Below are positions 1-11,900 of a stretch of DNA of 64,000 nt, piece by piece (position 1 is the first letter of the stretch; each line of letters starts with the position of its first letter). The notes beneath the pieces are model-generated. The model had not been told where the DNA came from. It searched no databases and saw only the letters and a program-made list of their open reading frames with translations. The stretch is taken from positions 3,410,001 through 3,474,000 of the forward strand of contig NC_088789.1 of the NCBI RefSeq assembly GCF_949628265.1. The letters are read 5' to 3'. A program made the translations under genes and the position numbers. Origin of the DNA: Cloeon dipterum (taxonomy: Eukaryota > Arthropoda > Insecta > Ephemeroptera > Baetidae).

Positions 1-58
1 ATGATGGTGAGATTAAATTGCCCTTCTTTCATGACATATTATTCACAAAATATTTTAG

Positions 59-2283
59 TTGTTCTTGCTGCGTTAAAATGCCTGAGCAATTTAACCTTCA
101 ACAGTCCCATTGTGCAAGTTTACATTTCTAAATGCCATTGTACGGCTAGCATCATCAGAAGGCTAAAAGAAGTGAGCGATCCAAATATTCCACACTTGGT
201 CAAGTTTTTTGACTTGAAACTCCTCTTCCTTATCACTGCCAAATGCCCAGAGATTGTGTAAGGTTCCAGTTAATATCATTAGGTATTTAACGAAGCGTAG
301 AAAATATGGATTTCCAGGAATCGGGTGAAAAATGAGGAGCAAGCGATTGAAGTGTTAACAAGAGCTTTATCAGAGACCACTGGAGCCAGACAAAGTCCGG
401 CTGCAAGTTCTGCATACTTTTTAACAGTAACCTAAATAAATTTAAAGTTTAAATGTGTCAAAATACTGTCTTTTAGGTAGAGCAAATTGATTTGGCCAGT
501 GAAATTTTGAAAGTTCTTTTCAATATCATGGTCAAAAATGAAGAAAGCATTCCAGAAAATCAGGATATAGAACTCTTGGGTTTATTGCATGATCTGCTTC
601 TCTTTGGTGCACCAGATGAGAAGAAATTAGATGACATTCGAAGGTATTTAAAAGCATTTCAGCTTTGATGCTAATAATTTCCCACCAAACATAAACAGCA
701 ACTCAAATTTGATTATTTTGCTCTCGAACAGCCATTCCATAAATCTTCTGATGATCATTCCTTCCATCTTGTATGACATATTGACCCCACCGTTGGTTGG
801 AGCCCAGGACAAACCACAATTTGAAGGCAAAAACATGGAGATATTGGTCGTTATGTCAGATTTTCTCTACAGACGCCTGGTGGTCAGCAGAACGGTAATA
901 CAAAATATTGTTCTAAAAATTAGGATGCTTAACCTTTTTAAAGGACATTGCCCTGTCGGCCGTGGGAGTGAAAAATCTGATGGAGAACGTTTCGCCCATT
1001 CTAACAGTCTTGAGTAGAGGTTGTCTCGCGCAGCGCTCAATGCGAAAGTTTTTGCGAAATAAAATTCTCCCACCGCTCACCGACGAAGTCATGCAGCGAC
1101 CTGAAATGGGTGACACCAGCCGAAACTTGTTGTGCGCCCTGCTGACGACACCCATAACGCAAGTTCGAGATCTGGCTGCTGATTTCCTGTTTATCCTCTG
1201 CAAGGAAAAAGGTATTTTCACGTTTAGATATAATAAGAGGTCTCAACCTGCTGCGCCGCGCTAGCCAGAAAATTTTGGGTCTCGTAGGCAGCTGCTTGCC
1301 GCCATGAAGGCTAAGCTGCGCCAGCCACTGGTGTAAAAGGGTGTTATAAAATTAAACAGTGCAGAAGCACAAAATGTTTTCCGGCCCTTCGGACCATTAA
1401 GCACTGTCAAACTTAATGTAAAAAAATTCAAACACGAGCCTCCGCCTTAATTCTCGCGACTGAGACCTCTAGATATTAAATTTTGGAAACCCTTGGCTGA
1501 TCAAAACTTTTGTGAAATTTATTTGACTGTCTTGTAGCTTTGCTAATGCTAATGAGATTAAAATTATTAAGTCGGATTTCAAAAATCAAAATTTCAAATC
1601 ACCATCGTTCAATGAAATGTTTTTCTGTTAATTTAAAATTTTCTTATTCTAAATTACGTTGTATTCAGGTTAGATTTATAGAGACTTAATGAGACTTCAT
1701 AGTGTGCTCTAATCCTGGCTTTGAACTTGTTTTTTTTAACTTGAACATTTTTTTTCTAACAGTGGCTCGGTTTGTGAAGTATGTTGGCTATGGAAATGCT
1801 GCTGGCTTGCTAGCAAATCGAGGGCTAATGCTAGGCGGAAGAGGCAAAATGGGTCATTATTCATCAGACAGTGAGGACAGCGACACTGAGGAGTACAAAC
1901 AAATCAAGGACCAGTACGAAACATCCTAAATACTATTTAAGAAAAGATAAATAAATAAAAAATCTTTCATATTAGAATTAATCCCATCATTGGGTGCTAT
2001 GAGGAGCCGAGACCAGACCCCATGGAAAACATGTCAGAAGAACAGAAGGAATACGAGGCGGTGAAACTAGTGGAGAAGATTGACCAGCTAACGAGGTATG
2101 GTGATCAAGGTTAACAAAATGACGCGTACTTATTTCATGGATAACAGAAGCGGAGTGATACAGCCCTGCAGGGTAGGACCTGATGGACGCCCTGTACCAG
2201 TTGATCACGTTTTGCAGCTGCAGGAAGAATTGGCCAGAATGCACGCTCCTCTCCAAGATGACAGTGATGAAGATTCTGATTAA
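59..2283 (+). CDS. ric8a: Ric-8 (synembryn), C-terminal 436 residues, 8 exons
   Basis: Ric-8 is the cytosolic chaperone and guanine-nucleotide exchange factor for G-protein alpha subunits. The visible exons are 59-257, 318-426, 477-643, 732-894, 944-1211, 1763-1913, 1976-2095 and 2148-2283 (TAA 2281-2283); all junctions are GT-AG and in phase. Recognisable blocks are [13 protein letters not shown] in the first exon, [13 protein letters not shown] (about 490-530), the armadillo-like [18 protein letters not shown] and [13 protein letters not shown] (944-1211), and the family C-terminal signature [15 protein letters not shown] followed by an acidic [10 protein letters not shown] stretch. The last exons carry [10 protein letters not shown] and [15 protein letters not shown] and end in an acidic tail. 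The usual length is about 530-570 residues, so about 100 N-terminal residues lie before base 1. Introns are mostly 49-88 bp; the one at 1212-1762 is enlarged by a TIR element. The junction at 426/477 is the least certain, because its donor (GTAACC) is weak. Confidence 0.93.
1236..1470. mobile_element. MITE-like element, copy 1 (ric-8 intron)
   Basis: A 235-bp segment is bounded by perfect 10-bp terminal inverted repeats, AGAGGTCTCA at 1236-1245 and TGAGACCTCT at 1461-1470. It lies inside the 551-bp ric-8 intron 1212-1762. The inner ends are GC-rich, unlike the surrounding AT-rich intron, and there is no coding capacity. Its right end (about 1438-1470) is similar, in inverted orientation, to the left end of the copy at 10019. 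No clear target-site duplication beyond TA is visible. It is inferred to be non-autonomous, with no transposase in the window. Confidence 0.75.
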
Positions 2284-2801
2284 GTTTCTGTTAATCTATT
2301 TTTAATTTAATGCTGGTCATTTATTTGCTCTCCAGTTTCAAGAGATAATGAACCTACCTAAAATCATAAACTGATTTAATTTGGTGTTTTAAAAATTTGG
2401 ATGCTAAAAATCCTCTTTGATAATTTAATGGCTAATCAAAGTTTTCAAGTAGTCATTTATTGATCCGCATTTGGAGCGTTGGTATGCGTGGAAATTAACC
2501 AAAATTACTGTTAAACCTATAAGTAATAATTGATTTATTCAAGATTAGAGGAAAAAATTGTGTTAAATCTCTCGTTTGCTGTGGATACAGTTTGAGCTAG
2601 TCAATGTGTAAATGTCTTGATTTGTTACTGTTATAACTTTTCATTTATGTGTATGGGAACCTGAAGCATTTTAATAAAATTTCAGATACAAATATATGTC
2701 ATGCCGATGAATTTCTTTAATTTAGTCGCATTATTTCTTAAAACAATTTAACAATCTATGTACATAGAAATTCTACCCAGCATCTTTTGATGTTGCAAAG
2801 T
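2284..2801. other. Convergent 3' UTRs of ric-8 and NDUFA9
   Basis: This 518-bp stretch lies between the ric-8 stop and the NDUFA9 stop. It contains AATAAA on the + strand at 2673-2678 (likely ric-8 polyadenylation). On the - strand, candidate signals are ATTAAA near 2719-2724 and AATAAA at 2456-2461 (plus-strand TTTATT). If the latter is used, the two 3' UTRs overlap. No coding potential is seen. Confidence 0.6.
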
Positions 2802-4840
2802 CTAGATGGTTGTTGGGATGAATTTGGGCGGGGCTGGCTTCTCAAACTCGCCCAGTTCTTCATCGTAGTAAGCATTAGCACGGAAAGGCTTCAGCTCCCA
2901 TGGCACCTGGTCCTCCATGTGCGTGAGGTTCACTCCCAAATCCTCCAGGGTGGGGAATCCATAAGGAACCACATCGGTGACGTGATCCTACAGATTTATT
3001 TTAAAAAATTACAATTATTGACAAATTGAACTACATTAAAAAAATGTTTTTAAATTTCTAGGTATACTATTTTTACTCTTACAAACTAATAGGAAATTGA
3101 AAACCAAATTTTTAATGATTTATCATTAATTTACTGAATTTACCCATTTGACTTCACCTTGAGGGAAATTTTTAACTTGGGAATAGTAAAGACTGAAGGA
3201 AAAGAACTAAAGAGCTTACTAGAAAAATATCTATGATTTACTTGAAATTCTGGCTAATTTTAAGAGTTGCTAAAATATTTAAGAGGGAATAAACTCAAAC
3301 ATGAATCAGCCACAAAAAAAACCACAAGCATAATTATGCTGAACTGAATCATTTACCTTTTCCAGCTTCTCCCAAGACAACCCAGCGATGGGCCAGCCGG
3401 GGCAAATCTTTTCTGTCAAAGTCACCTTCAGTTTGAAGAAGGGATCAAAGCGCATGTCATATCTGACGTAGCCCCAGTCAGGGCCTTTACGCATCACCCT
3501 AAAGAACCAGTCGACTAGTTCGGAAAGCTGGTACCTCTTGGGCCTAATCAGGACGACAATGTAAGATGAGTGCAAGGGCCTGATTTTGAATGCTTACCCA
3601 ACTGCATAATAGGTGTTACCAGCTGTGTCAGGATTTTTGATCGCAGCAACGATTCCAGCAGCCACATCACTGACGAAGACGGGCTGCTTGATGGTCGCCT
3701 CTCCACTCCTCCACAGAGGCACTGCTTTGAACTGGCGCCGCCACAGGTTGGCGTATGACCGCAGGAACCGATCTTCGCTGCCATAAATGTCGGATGGTCT
3801 GAAAACGACAGCGTCGGGGAAGATGTCTCGCACTAACCGCTCTCCGATGAACTTGGTCCTCAGAATCTTGGAGCCGTTGGGAAGAATGAGGGGCTGGATA
3901 TTTAAAAAATTATTTAGCTGAATGGTAACCAATTTGACCCATTTCTCACCTCTGGATGTTCAGAGACACTGATGTTTGAGACATGGATTAGTTTTTCAAC
4001 GCCGCACTCCTTGGCCAGTCTTGCAATTCTAGCAGGACCATCAATGTAAATGTCTTCAAACTTAAAGTTCTTGGTTTCCCAATCGCGGCCAACGAGGTTG
4101 ATCACCACATTAGAGTACTTCATCGCCTTTTTGATGGAGGCATCATCCCTGATATCATAGGGCATGAACAGGACCTGGCCAAGGTCTCCAACCAGGCGGA
4201 GGCGCAGAGCGTCGTAATGGTCACCACGATAAGGCAAAATCAACTGCAATGTTGGTCAATTTTAATGAGCACCAATTTTATTACCAACAGTACAAAATAG
4301 ATCAAATTAATAAATTTACCTGTGAGCCAATCTTGCCCAATTTATTGCACAGATAGCGACCTAGGAAACCTGTACTTCCAAAGACAGTGGCAACGATACC
4401 ATTGAAGCTGGAACGACCGCCGGTTCCTTTTTTCATTGTCGCCAGTCTGGTAGACGACAGGGGTTTAACATCGGTGCTGTATTTGGCGTGAACGCAGGCA
4501 GTGGAGATTGCCGGCACCACATGATGTCCTGGAAGCAAATGAAATAAATAAATCTAGTTTTATAAATATGTTGACAGTCTGAAAGTTTTCTTGATACGAA
4601 TTAAATATTAAAACATATTTCAGAAAAAAACAATGACCGGGGGCTTACGGAAGGCAGAGCAAAATCACTGAATTTTAGTGATGAACAATTGAAAATAAAA
4701 CACATTTGGTACAAAATTGAATATTTTGAGATTCTGTATTACGACTCCAAATCAAATTTTTTTCTACTTCGTTAAAATAAAAGAAATTTGTATGATTTAC
4801 GGCTTGATTGGACACCCAGCTGCCTTGCGATCGAGGCCAT
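2802..4840 (-). CDS. NDUFA9: NADH dehydrogenase (ubiquinone) 1 alpha subcomplex subunit 9
   Basis: This is the 39-kDa accessory subunit of mitochondrial respiratory complex I (ND-39 in flies), an atypical short-chain dehydrogenase fold that binds NADPH at the junction of the matrix and membrane arms. The six exons, in - strand order, are 4840-4801, 4528-4320, 4243-3950, 3893-3598, 3543-3357 and 2987-2802 (stop TAG at 2804-2802). They total 1212 nt, or 403 residues, against 377 in human and about 416 in fly. The ATG at 4840-4838 opens a basic mitochondrial-type presequence ([13 protein letters not shown]). The Rossmann glycine motif [15 protein letters not shown] is in exon 2, and VFRPSDIYG and [18 protein letters not shown] follow. 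The PKRY block is rebuilt only when a 54-bp intron (3544-3597) is removed, which fixes that junction. It shares an upstream region with CUEDC2, which is read the other way. Confidence 0.95.
2988..3356 (-). other. NDUFA9 last intron
   Basis: A 369-bp AT-rich intron. Nothing recognisable is seen apart from the splice sites. Confidence 0.7.
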
Positions 4841-5507
4841 TTTTACTTTTGATCTGAATGTGTCAGTGCCACCAACATGTCCTTCTGATTTTTGTTGCGT
4901 TTTTCAAAATATGAAACAAATTTTCATTGAAGGCTACTACTCATAAAATAATTTTTTATAATATTGAATTTTACAAATTTTAACTCGTTCTAAGTTCAGG
5001 TAGCCAGTACGAAATAATTATTTCCAGGAAAGTTTCTCAGTGTCATCTTTTATTTGGTTGGTTGCAATTGGAAACAGCAACAAAAGTTTTGACGGAGGTG
5101 TCCATTTGTTTTCATTGCTCGTTCCTAGGTCCCTGGTCCATTTTGCAAAACACATCGCACTCTACCCTGGCCAAAATTGCGAAATTTTTGACCGATTCGT
5201 CACTGGAAACCAATATTTGGCTAGGTATTGAGAATAAATCACAACTTGTAGTCAAGAGTTTTTTGCACCATTCCGACAATTTCTCTGACGTGAAGACCGT
5301 GCAATCAATCTTTCTGGCCTAAAGCACAAATTTCAGTCTACTCTCTCTCACTAACTAAATGCCAGTCTATCACAGGAAACCGTCAGTTATGGGTCAGCTG
5401 AATTGATGGTAGTGTTTGTTTTGCAGCGGAGGCATTCAGTACATACATAGACGTGTCCAGGGTAGTGCGGGGAACACACATCCAGCTTCTTCCTTGGGGC
5501 GGTGGAA
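4841..5507. promoter_or_regulatory. Head-to-head intergenic region NDUFA9/CUEDC2
   Basis: These 667 bp separate the two start codons, which point in opposite directions, so both promoters and 5' UTRs must lie here. No convincing TATA box is visible, as expected for housekeeping genes. The open frames within it are short, unconserved and probably chance. Confidence 0.6.
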
Positions 5508-7530
5508 ATGACTAGTTTCGCAGAGCAGGAAGGTTTGATCAAAGAATCACTTTTCACGTTCCTCAGAAGCTTTATTCCTAGTGCTCAACTCAGGTGAGCG
5601 TCAATATTTGCCATTTATAAATTAAAAATGATGGGAATAAAATTTAACCCTCCAGCTCTATCGACGAAATCGTTCTGAGCTACGTTGTCAGCATCTTGGA
5701 AGAAGTTGCCGAAGACTTTGAAGATGGATCTGCCACGGAGGACACGTTTGACGTGGACGCCTTCTGTGAGATGATGACAGCTCACTTTCCTGAATTCTCA
5801 AGGATTGAGCCTGGCGCAGTGTGCACCTGGATATTTGATCTGGCCAACAACCTGAACCGCATCAAAAGATCCAGTGAGTAGATTAATAATGCGATTCCAA
5901 GCGTGCCGACTAATTCACAAAAATCGCTCAGATTCCTCAAGGGCCCACAATTTAGATGTTCCCATACTGCCTCTCATAAGCTCAAGCACAAGTGATAGCA
6001 GGGGCAGCTCTCAGTCCTCAGATGTTGGTTGTGATAAGGAACCGCAACATGTCAAGAGGGTCCACCACTCCTCAGAAACCAGCGAAGGGTCCTCAGACAG
6101 CGGAGACTACCTCCCGACCCAAGAGGTAAAAGCTCATCTTCCACTTGAGACTGAGTTGGCTAAAAAGTGGTGTTTCCCAGGAGCAAGCATATATTGATGC
6201 TCAACTTCAGCTATTGATGGAAATGTTCCCGACGGTCTGCAACCTGGAGGTTCGCCACTGTTTAGCGATTGCAGGCGGAGAGGTGGAGCAAGCAGCACAA
6301 CTTGTCTTGCACAGGCAAGAAGCTGGGGAAAGTCTGACGGCATCTTCAGTACAGGTTTGTGAATACTAAGGCTCACATTTGAAAAAAATATTTAAAAAAG
6401 GCTTAATTTTGTTGCTCAACATATAGACAGATTGGAGAAATGAAGTCCTTTGTTTGATGGATAAATTATAATTTAAAATTTTAAAGGTCAATAATTTTAG
6501 AACTGATGGAAGAGATTGCTTGCTGTTAGAGTTCGGCTGTCATATTTCAAAATGACTGTTTTTGTGAGTTTGCAAAAATTAAAAAGAAAATTACCTCAAA
6601 TAATAATGTGAAACTAGATTTCTGATTCCCATTTTCTATATTATCTAGTAATTTTAACCACAGGATTGACCAGGATTTTTTAATTTAGAATTCACAAACA
6701 CCCAAGCAAATTAAGGAAAAATTCCCCTCTATCGGTTTTGCCAAAGGGGTCTCAAATAGCTGTGCTGCTGCTGCACCGCGCCAGCTGCCAGCTGGGTCAT
6801 GTGGGCAGCCACCAAGTACCGGTCAAAAAATCTAATAATGCCAGAGAAAAAATTAATCTCTGGTCTTTCAGTACGTTGAGCTCTTTCAAACTTCACTTGT
6901 TAAAAATGTTCAACCGGCAAAAATGCTCACCTCAACCTTACGCGCTGAGACCTCTAGTTTTAGTTGATTTTAAGTCCTTTCATCTCTGGAGAGTTTACAA
7001 ATCAATAATTGATATGTCTAACCAAAATAGTAAAAACCAGTTCATAAATTTACTTTTGCCAACTCGATTAATTACTATTCTTGTTCAACTGATGTAAAGT
7101 CAGTTTTTTAGTGTGCCCCATAGAGTAAAAACAAGCATTGCCATTATCATTGTGCTTTATATCAATTTGAAAATATATTCCAGACTGCAACCGGGAAGAA
7201 CAAGCCAAAAGTGGATGACCAAGAACTTAAGGAAAGAATTATTGCGAGGTATTCATACATCGACCAGGCCGAAGCGAGCAGGGAACACAGACCAGTTGCC
7301 CCCAAACAAGTAGGTCTCCATCGTCCGCGTGAAAAGAAAAGATTAGATTTCAACGCGACGCCCCCTTTTGTTTCCAGGAACCAAAGAAGATGATTCGGTA
7401 TCGGGACAACAAGATCGTGAGTCTTAAAGGGGAGCGGTTCACAGAGGTGAAAAAAGACGACGATGAGCAGCAGGTCAGTAAAAAGACATTTGTCAACCTG
7501 AAGCCGGCCAAGCAGTACCGGTTTCATTGA
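5508..7530 (+). CDS. CUEDC2: CUE domain-containing protein 2
   Basis: CUEDC2 is a ubiquitin-binding adaptor; in vertebrates it acts in steroid-receptor turnover, IKK/NF-kB signalling and mitotic control. Its role in arthropods is not well established. Exons are 5508-5593, 5656-5873, 5932-6125, 6181-6354, 7184-7309 and 7378-7530 (TGA 7528-7530); they total 951 nt, or 316 residues, against 287 in human. The start [16 protein letters not shown] was chosen because the conserved N-terminal helix follows at once. Conserved blocks are [16 protein letters not shown] and [17 protein letters not shown] (exon 2), a Ser-rich linker (exon 3), a CUE domain at about residues 170-213 with the MFP motif and VEQAAQLVL (exon 4), and the near-invariant C-terminus [17 protein letters not shown] followed by [13 protein letters not shown]. 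The C-terminal match makes the identification firm. Introns are 55-68 bp except 6355-7183, which holds a TIR element. Confidence 0.94.
6355..7183 (+). other. CUEDC2 intron 4
   Basis: An 829-bp intron. It holds the TIR element at 6745-6955; the rest is AT-rich and shows nothing else I recognise. Confidence 0.7.
6745..6955. mobile_element. MITE-like element, copy 2 (CUEDC2 intron)
   Basis: A 211-bp segment with a left end AGGGGTCTCA (one mismatch to the family) at 6745-6754 and a right end TGAGACCTCT at 6946-6955. The interior just inside the left end (GCACCGCGCCAGC) resembles copy 1 (GCGCCGCGCTAGC). The region inside the right end resembles those of copies 1 and 3 in the appropriate orientation. 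It is non-coding. Confidence 0.68.
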
Positions 7531-8994
7531 TGGGAGGGCTCGGGCCCTTGAAATATATCGCGCGAACCGATTCCGGCGGGAATATCATTGTGTGTGCAAA
7601 AAGATCTTTTCCGAGGCGAGCAAGGCGTGGAAGGGCAAACAAAAAGATCTTGGCTTGGAAATGAAGACCTCTGTATTGTAAATATTCGTTAAAAGCTTAG
7701 AGCTTTCAGTGATGAATCAATTGATGTAGTTGTCACAGATTAGAAGAGTGTACACTAACAGTCTAATTGGTACCGTAACTAACTAGTTCATTCAGACAAT
7801 TAGCGATTCGCCAGTTCTGGACCTGACCATGTACTTTTGCACCTCAGCATTTTTTTGTTATTCAAGTGAATCTTATTTTAAGACTGAGGCACTTCAAGTA
7901 AGTTAGAAAAAATGATTGTGTTAAGCTTTTTCGTCGGCACTCTATACAAATATGCAGCGAATGCCAAACTGAGATTTCAGTTACACTTGCATTTAAATTC
8001 TTTACATTAAAGTGTGTGCTTGTGTCGTAGTTTAAGTGATCTATCTAAGCCGAGGCAGTTGTGAAAATCTCATTAATGTAGCGAAAAGGAACTGATGGAG
8101 AATCTCTGTTCATTATTTGTAGATTCCTTCCCCAAGGTGGAATCTCAAATTTCGTGTAAAAATATTTTCATTAATGATTTGAAAAAATGGTTAAGTTGAG
8201 GAACGAACTCTCCATCTCGAACGCTGTTCCTGGGTTCATCGAGAACTGTTTCGTGCGTGCAGACGTTTTTACCAATTCAATTCCACCGTTATTCAACGTT
8301 AATTATAGATGTGATGGTCTCTTGTGTGTGTTAAGATTGGCATTTAACTATGTAAGGTAAGGAAATAGACTCTGCTGATCACAAGCCACCAAGGTTCACT
8401 TGTGTATACCACACAACTTTTGATGTAGTAACTGTTCGACTTTAATTTTTAATTAAGAAGGGAAAGCATTTTCTTCTTTCTTAACTGAAAAGTCAATCAA
8501 TACAAACTTTTCTCAAAATAGGGTATTTTAACTGAAAAATCGTTCTTTGCTTCAGAAGCAAGCGGAAAGAAATCTTAAAATATTTGTTTTGTCCCAATTC
8601 GTTCTGTTAACTAGGGAAAATCAGAGATAGAGCCTTTTCTCTTTAAATTTTTATTTACACTCTGATTTTCATCATTCCTTTGATTATATTATGGGACGGA
8701 AGCTGATATTTCTTTTCTAAAAAGTCATTTTTGCCAATCAGAGAATTAGTACATTTATTAATATGTCCTGGAAAGGAGTACCTTGCTTCTTTAGTAGAGG
8801 CGACTTTTAGTAGTATTGTACCGAGTCAGTCATTAATCAAACTCACATGGATTCTCTTGTTTCACATACTAATCTCTACAAGAAAATCAATCTCTGTATT
8901 TCTTCAACAATTTATCTCCAAACGAACATGTGATAATCCCTTTGTAGCTAAGGCAACAACAATAATTAAAATACTCTAAAAATAAAGAAAATTA
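7531..8994. other. CUEDC2/IR tail-to-tail interval
   Basis: A 1.46-kb AT-rich interval between two convergent stop codons. AATAAA at 8981-8986 (+) is a distant candidate signal for CUEDC2. On the - strand, signals are at 8754-8759 and 8650-8655 (TTTATT on +) for the receptor gene. No coding potential or repeat is recognised. Confidence 0.55.
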
Positions 8995-11900
8995 TCACGC
9001 ATTAATTTTTCTTTTCTTCGCCCTCGCAAAGATGATTTCGCTGACGAAAGCGATAAACGAAATGCACAATCCGCAACCGAGAGCTGCAAAGATGCTGATC
9101 ATCTTGGGCAAGTCCACCACTGCCTGTTGCGCTCCAGTCGATGGCACACTTTTGTACTCGCTCTCCTGCAGCCACTTTGTGACCAATCCATTCTCCACTG
9201 CCCGCTTAACGATTTTGTCCACTTGAGGCGTGAGGGCCGAATTCCGTGCTAAGCCTATCGACACCGGCAGTGAAATGACGCACTCCTCGTTCACGTGCAC
9301 GCTATATTTACCTTCAAACAAGTGTAAATTATGAGTTACCAGGGCTTCGAGAGTAATTTCATTGTGGTATTACCGACTTCCATTTTTTCAGAGAGTGTCT
9401 TTAGGCTGTTGAGCAAATAGACGTTTCCGAAAAATGCCACTTTTCCCAATTTAATCAGACTGACAATTTCAGCCGGGTCCATCAGCACCGTTTCCATTCG
9501 TTCTGCAACAATGGCTCCGCTTTTATCCGAGGATGAATTGAAAATTTCTCTGTAGGAGACAGAATTTTTTATATCATTCTCGTTGAAAGAGGAGAGAGAA
9601 AAACACTGACGCTGCAAAGTTGTCATAAGTGATGAGCCGCAAATACTTTGTCTCGGCTAACTTGTCGACGGTGTCTATCGCGATCCTGGGCGGCGGCTTG
9701 GCCAACTGCGACGCGAAACTGGCCCTGTACGAGACGGAGAGCAGCAAACAGTGCAGCCAGAAGCTGCAGAAAAGCAGCCGTAGCGGCCACCCTTGAGGTG
9801 CCCTGGGCAAGGGCACCATCAACTGCATACTCAGGGTAGAGAGTACACTTGGAAGCAGTAGCCTCAACTCGTCGCCGCGCTCCTTTTTCTGCAACCTGCA
9901 AGACACTAATTATGGAAAACTAGTTAGCATTCTGAGGGTGAAATTACATTTTTGGCATTTTTGAGACAAAACTATCTATAATTTTGTCAAGTAAAACGGG
10001 CGTTGCATTGCATTTTTTAGAGGTCTCAGCCGCGAGACTTAAGGCGGAGGCTGGCGGGACCGGCTTAGCCGAATTTTTCGCCTGGTGGCGGCGGCTTGTG
10101 GCTGGCGCGGCTGACAGTATTTTAAACGTAAAGTGCTGAAAGGAAGACAATTTTTTCTCCTATCGGCTGGCTGAGACCTCTACTATTAGTACCAAAAGTA
10201 GGACACATAAAATGTTTTTTATGAACAAAATAAAATAAATTAACTTAAAACAATTACATGAAAATTAATTTATTATGTTTTTATTTCAAAACCTGATGCT
10301 TGTAAAATATGCTAAGGCCAAGTGCACAATTGATTGACCTGGCTGTCAGGTGCATTGAGAGCCACCCGAACACGAGCGCCAGAGCTGCAGCCGCCCATAA
10401 GTCGCGGTCAAATGGCAAGAGCAGCGCCCGCCACGACACGTCGCCGATCAGCTCCGGGGTGATGAAGGTGTAGCAGTATGTAGCGTACGGGGCACTCAGG
10501 TCGGTGCTCTTTTCAGTCGAGGACACGTATGCGAAGTTTCCCAGAGCGACATCTGTGTACCCTGAGGTCAGGGCAGCGATTGCGCCTGAGCTCATGTTGG
10601 ATATTTCCACCAGAAGAGGCGAAAAATTCAGTGTCTTGCTCATCAGACCCAGGATCTGAATAAAAAATGTGGTTTTACTCGTTTCAAAATAAATTCCTAA
10701 ATTAAAAAAGGATGGTTTTGTATGTTTACTCATTTCTGGCGCAAAATTCAATTCAAGGTTTTTATGGTTTTAAATTTGCTATGTAGACACAACAAATTTT
10801 AATTCCTTTTCCAGATGAAATTAATTTATTTATTAAACAAACTAACCCCAATTTCGACACCCTGCAAATTTCCTCCGCTTTTCTGCTCTGCTTTGATCAC
10901 CGCCGGTGACAATTCAAAATATACCGCTCTCAGGATCTGCCCGTCCAGATTTTTATTTTTAACAAAAAACAAGTCCCTCTTCTTGCCGTAGTACCTTCCA
11001 GGGCACCTGCACGTTCATGCGGGGGCAAAGAACATAATTAACGCATTAATCAGTGTCTAGGTAGGTGCACACGCAAAAATAGAAAAGCGCACGACCATGT
11101 GGCGATCGGCGGCGACAGCCAGGTCTCAGGGTGATCAGGGTCTACAGGTACTGGAAAGGATACCGTGCTCAGTTCAAAGCACTTCTGCACGCTTGCATCA
11201 GGTATTGCTGCACTTCTGTTTTGCGCTAAGCCGTCCCGTCGTTTTGGTTTTGTCGACAAGTCCCGCAGAAAAATAACGTTGAGAAAGCGTCGCCAGAAAT
11301 TGTGCATTTTTGGATAGAAGAGTCGAACGTCAAAGGGCAGAATCAACCGGGCTTTAGATTTGATAAGTCGTTTCCTAGAAATTCATTGGTCGTGAAATGC
11401 AATATTTATTGTGAACCATGTATATAACTTCTGTAATGTTTTACCCCAGCATATACACGACAATTTATTGAAACAATTATAAATCCGGGGACAAAAAAAT
11501 TAGTTCGGATATTTCATTTTTTGGTAGAAGCATAGCATGATTTATAAATTTTAACAAATGTAAGTTTAGGCAAGCATTTTTATTTTATTAGACTATAACA
11601 TCATTTATTCTATATGATACCTATATTAATACCAAGTAGATGAAAATGAGAGTAAACAAAAAACAAATAGTTAATAATCATCAGTCATAATTTTCAAATT
11701 GCCAATTATATATAAAATGAAATATTTTTTTCAATAAATTGAACTATTATCTGATTGGAAAGAAAGATGTAACCTGTCAGAGATTCGCAGTGCTCTTGCG
11801 AGTTTCTGCTCATTTCGGAAGAAAAGTGCAATCATGCCACAATCGGCTGCTGTGACCTTTTTCAGCGCAGCAAATATGGTGGAATTCCTTAGAGACTTAT

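Noticed and set aside
3544..3575. Reading the NDUFA9 frame upstream of [12 protein letters not shown] as coding ([11 protein letters not shown])
   Set aside because: Family alignment needs AVG joined directly to PKRY. Removing 3544-3597 as a 54-bp intron restores this with correct GT-AG and phase.
5040..5322. Open frames between NDUFA9 and CUEDC2
   Set aside because: Two overlapping short frames in different phases with no family resemblance, in a region that must contain the two promoters.
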